The notes under the pieces are model-generated. The model was not told the DNA's origin, did not search any database, and worked only from the letters and a program-made list of their open reading frames with translations. Shown one piece after another: positions 4,867 through 6,919 of a stretch of 6,919 bases of DNA. Each line of letters starts with the position of its first letter. The first letter of the stretch is position 1. This DNA comes from Pseudomonadota bacterium (GTDB lineage Bacteria > Pseudomonadota > Gammaproteobacteria > Burkholderiales > Gallionellaceae): the NCBI GenBank assembly GCA_021783855.1, contig JAJXTL010000144.1:1-6919 (forward strand), read 5' to 3'. Both the position numbers and the translations under genes were made by a program.

Positions 4867-6919
4867 TTAGCGCGCGACATGCAAAGACGGACTTTCTGTG
4901 GTGCCTTCTATTTGCAGTGCAGCCGAACTCGCGCGCATCAGCAGATCGACCGACACATGCCCCGATAACTGCTGACGGTCGACCGTCAACGCGCCGACGG
5001 CTTTAAACGCGCTGTCGCTTATCTGAAACCGGCTAAAGCGGTAGCTGCCGTTGGCATAAGACAACTCGCCGCTCAATTCGTCAAAGTAAGTCCTGCCGCC
5101 CGGCAAATTTTCCCTGCTGCGCAGACGTGTGGTTTCGACGATATTTACGCCGCCTACCACCCCTTTCCTGACGCTGAAAACGCCATTCAAAATCGCCGCA
5201 TCGGCCAGTTTCTCCAGGCCGGGTGACTGCATCTGAAAATTTGCCGTGCCATCCAGATCGCCACTCAGCAGCTTGCTGATATTCTGTAACGGAATCGCAC
5301 GGGCCACCAGCGCGCCCTGCGCACGCCAGCCTGAGCGCCAGTTGATGCGCGCGCTGCCGGTCAACACCCCGCCCCTGATCCGCCCATCAAAATCCGCAAT
5401 GCGTAACTCGTCGCGACTCAGCTCACCTGTCGCCTTGAGTTCATCAAACACCCAGTTCGGCAATAACGGCAACGCGCTGTCACGAAGCGTAATGAGCAGT
5501 TGCAGTTTGTTCTCCGGCGCCGCACGAATTTCCAGCGCAAGCTTATGCCCGATGGCATTCAAGCGGGCCTGAATAAACTTGCCGGCAGCATCGAAATCCA
5601 ACTCGCCTGCCACATCTGCAAACGTTGTTCCGTCGGCGACCAGCTTACCCTGCGTCAGATTGATGCGCGAAACCGGGTACTGATGATTCCCTGCCACCTG
5701 TTGCAGCCAGTCTGCCACCTCCGGCAGGGCCTTGACCTCTACACCGTCGAGATCGAGGCTATTGACAGGCTTGACCGCACCAAACAGGGCCGCAAAGGAG
5801 AAATTCACTTGTGCCTGTCGAACCTGAATTTGCCTCGTCTCCCCGATGGACATCTCATCCAGCACCAGGCGCGGCGTGGGCAGGATACGACCGGACAGGC
5901 GCGCTATATGTACAGGCTGCTGCAATGTCGAGCCCAGCATATGCTCGATGTTTGCCAGATAAACCTGCCTGGGCAACACAACAGGCACCACAAGCAAGGC
6001 TGCCACGACCAGCACCAGCAATCCCGCAGCCAGCTTACCCCATGGCACGGGCCTGCGGCGTCGTTTTGCGACTGCAACAACGGGTTGCTGAAAAACCGGG
6101 GCAGCTTCCACCTTCTTTCTGGCAAGCTCCTCCGCCCGTTGTGCCGCTTCCGCCCATTTTACCGCCTGCGCATCGGCCAATTGCAAGGCTTCCGCCTCCG
6201 AATAGATGTCAGCCTGTTCTTCAACCGCACGGCTCTCCGCCACCGGCACCGATGCTTCCTGGCTGACGGCGTCCGGCTCTGCTTTGCTTTCATCCATCTG
6301 CCCCAGTCCGACGGAATCCATAAGCAATTGGTCGGCATCAGAAGAAGATCGCCGCGCGTTTACCGGATTGGCCGACGGGTCTATCACGGGCAGCGTATCA
6401 AAAGCCTCAAAATTGAAGTCTGCCAGATGATTTTCTGTGTGAGGCATTTCGACTGCATCACGCTCGCCATCCAGCAATTCGTAAAGCTGGTATTCACGCC
6501 CATACTTGTCCTGTTGCGAACCGCGATAGCGAAACAGTTCATCGTATTCATTGTTCAGACCGGACACAAAATCAAAATAAGCACGGGAAACATAGATCTG
6601 ATTCTGTCCGGCAAAGCCCATCACGCACTGCGCGCTGTTGACGCCGTCGCCCAGCATGTTGATCTGCCCGTTCATATCCTTGACCAGACTGACGGGACCC
6701 AGATGAATACCAATGCACACCCGCAGCTTATCGAAATGCTTACTGGCTATCTGGGCGGCGCGAAAATGCGTCGCCGCTTCCAGCGCGTCGGTGGGATGCT
6801 GCAGAAAACCGACCGCAGCGCCGCTTTCAGTGTCAAGAATAATCCGTTCACCCGAACCAAGCACCGCAAGGCTGTCATTCAACAAGCGGCTAAATTGCCG
6901 CTTCAGTTCGAGTTGTTTG
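4867..6919 (-). CDS. Class III nucleotidyl-cyclase homology domain fused through one membrane helix to an AsmA-like periplasmic region (N-terminus cut by window edge)
   Basis: Numbering is from a TTG codon at 6885-6883. The frame is open to the window edge (preceding residues KQLELKRQFSRL), so the true start is outside. Residues 1-140 form most of a class III cyclase fold: RIILDT-ES-GAAVGFL, CIGIHLGPVSLVKDMNGQ, MLGDGVNSAQCVM, QIYVSRAYFDFVS, GSQQDKYGREYQLYEL. The usual metal-binding Asp of GDG is Ser21 and the usual Arg after VNxAQ is Cys87; Asn83 remains. The first metal Asp would lie outside the window. Residues about 141-280 are a polar, Ala/Glu-rich linker, probably helical at 220-263, ending in KRRRRP. 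Residues 285-304 are one membrane helix (nt 5974-6033), with the basic side inward. Residues 305-672 are AsmA-like: an N-terminal GRILPTPRLVLDEMSIG region and a C-terminal beta-rich part with GVFSVRKGVVGG. The expected topology is cyclase fold in the cytoplasm and AsmA part in the periplasm. The gene converges on aspC and the small ORF. Confidence 0.85.
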   Translation of the reverse strand, partial: KQLELKRQFSRLLNDSLAVLGSGERIILDTESGAAVGFLQHPTDALEAATHFRAAQIASKHFDKLRVCIGIHLGPVSLVKDMNGQINMLGDGVNSAQCVMGFAGQNQIYVSRAYFDFVSGLNNEYDELFRYRGSQQDKYGREYQLYELLDGERDAVEMPHTENHLADFNFEAFDTLPVIDPSANPVNARRSSSDADQLLMDSVGLGQMDESKAEPDAVSQEASVPVAESRAVEEQADIYSEAEALQLADAQAVKWAEAAQRAEELARKKVEAAPVFQQPVVAVAKRRRRPVPWGKLAAGLLVLVVAALLVVPVVLPRQVYLANIEHMLGSTLQQPVHIARLSGRILPTPRLVLDEMSIGETRQIQVRQAQVNFSFAALFGAVKPVNSLDLDGVEVKALPEVADWLQQVAGNHQYPVSRINLTQGKLVADGTTFADVAGELDFDAAGKFIQARLNAIGHKLALEIRAAPENKLQLLITLRDSALPLLPNWVFDELKATGELSRDELRIADFDGRIRGGVLTGSARINWRSGWRAQGALVARAIPLQNISKLLSGDLDGTANFQMQSPGLEKLADAAILNGVFSVRKGVVGGVNIVETTRLRSRENLPGGRTYFDELSGELSYANGSYRFSRFQISDSAFKAVGALTVDRQQLSGHVSVDLLMRASSAALQIEGTTESPSLHVAR

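Noticed and set aside
4779..5006. 75-codon plus-strand frame starting in the long hairpin
   Set aside because: It runs through the hairpin and then antisense into the 3' end of the AsmA-like gene; no coding character.
5811..6266. 151-codon Pro/Ala-rich plus-strand frame
   Set aside because: It is the complement of the linker and membrane-helix segment of the cyclase-AsmA protein; the proline richness only mirrors Gly/Ala/Arg codons on the other strand.

Overview
The window looks like a chromosomal segment of a Gram-negative proteobacterium, most likely a betaproteobacterium of the Gallionella/Nitrosomonas type. This is an inference from protein style: MacB-type permeases, a type Ib aspartate aminotransferase, and a cyclase-like domain of a kind I associate with betaproteobacteria, fused to a periplasmic AsmA-like region. 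Coding regions are moderately GC-rich, while the long intergenic region (about 4337-4866) is clearly more AT-rich. I see no rRNA, tRNA, transposase, CRISPR array or phage gene.

Layout. (1) Positions 1-3073, plus strand: the distal part of an ABC transporter operon. It holds one MacB/LolD-type ATPase, cut at its very 5' end, and two paralogous MacB/FtsX-type permeases. The junctions are tight: a 4-bp ATGA overlap, then a 1-bp gap. In classical MacB the ATPase and permease are one polypeptide. Here they are split, and two different permeases probably form a heterodimer. A periplasmic adaptor gene, if present, would lie to the left of the window. (2) Positions 3073-3142: five perfect tandem copies of a 7-bp unit that run from the last base of the operon's stop codon directly into a perfect TATAAT, then a ribosome binding site. 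(3) Positions 3143-4336: a complete PLP-dependent aspartate aminotransferase (type Ib), with a hairpin/T-run terminator overlapping its stop codon. (4) Positions 4337-4866: a 530-bp region without a large gene. It contains a dyad with a promoter-like pair, a possible 29-residue membrane peptide with its own ribosome binding site, and two hairpins. (5) Positions 4867-6919, minus strand, convergent: a large protein open at the right edge. It has a class III nucleotidyl-cyclase homology domain, a helical Ala/Glu-rich linker, one membrane segment and a periplasmic AsmA-like region.

No obvious functional link joins the transporter, the aminotransferase and the cyclase-AsmA protein; they look like neighbouring independent transcription units. 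The most unusual object is the last gene. A cytoplasmic cyclase fold is joined across the inner membrane to an AsmA-type domain (a family implicated in envelope lipid transport and outer-membrane homeostasis). The cyclase part appears to have lost the second metal-binding Asp and the transition-state Arg, so it may act as a sensor or scaffold and not as an enzyme. The repeat-fused promoter and the tiny hydrophobic peptide are the other points worth a second look. I did not find a recognisable complete new defence or mobile system.
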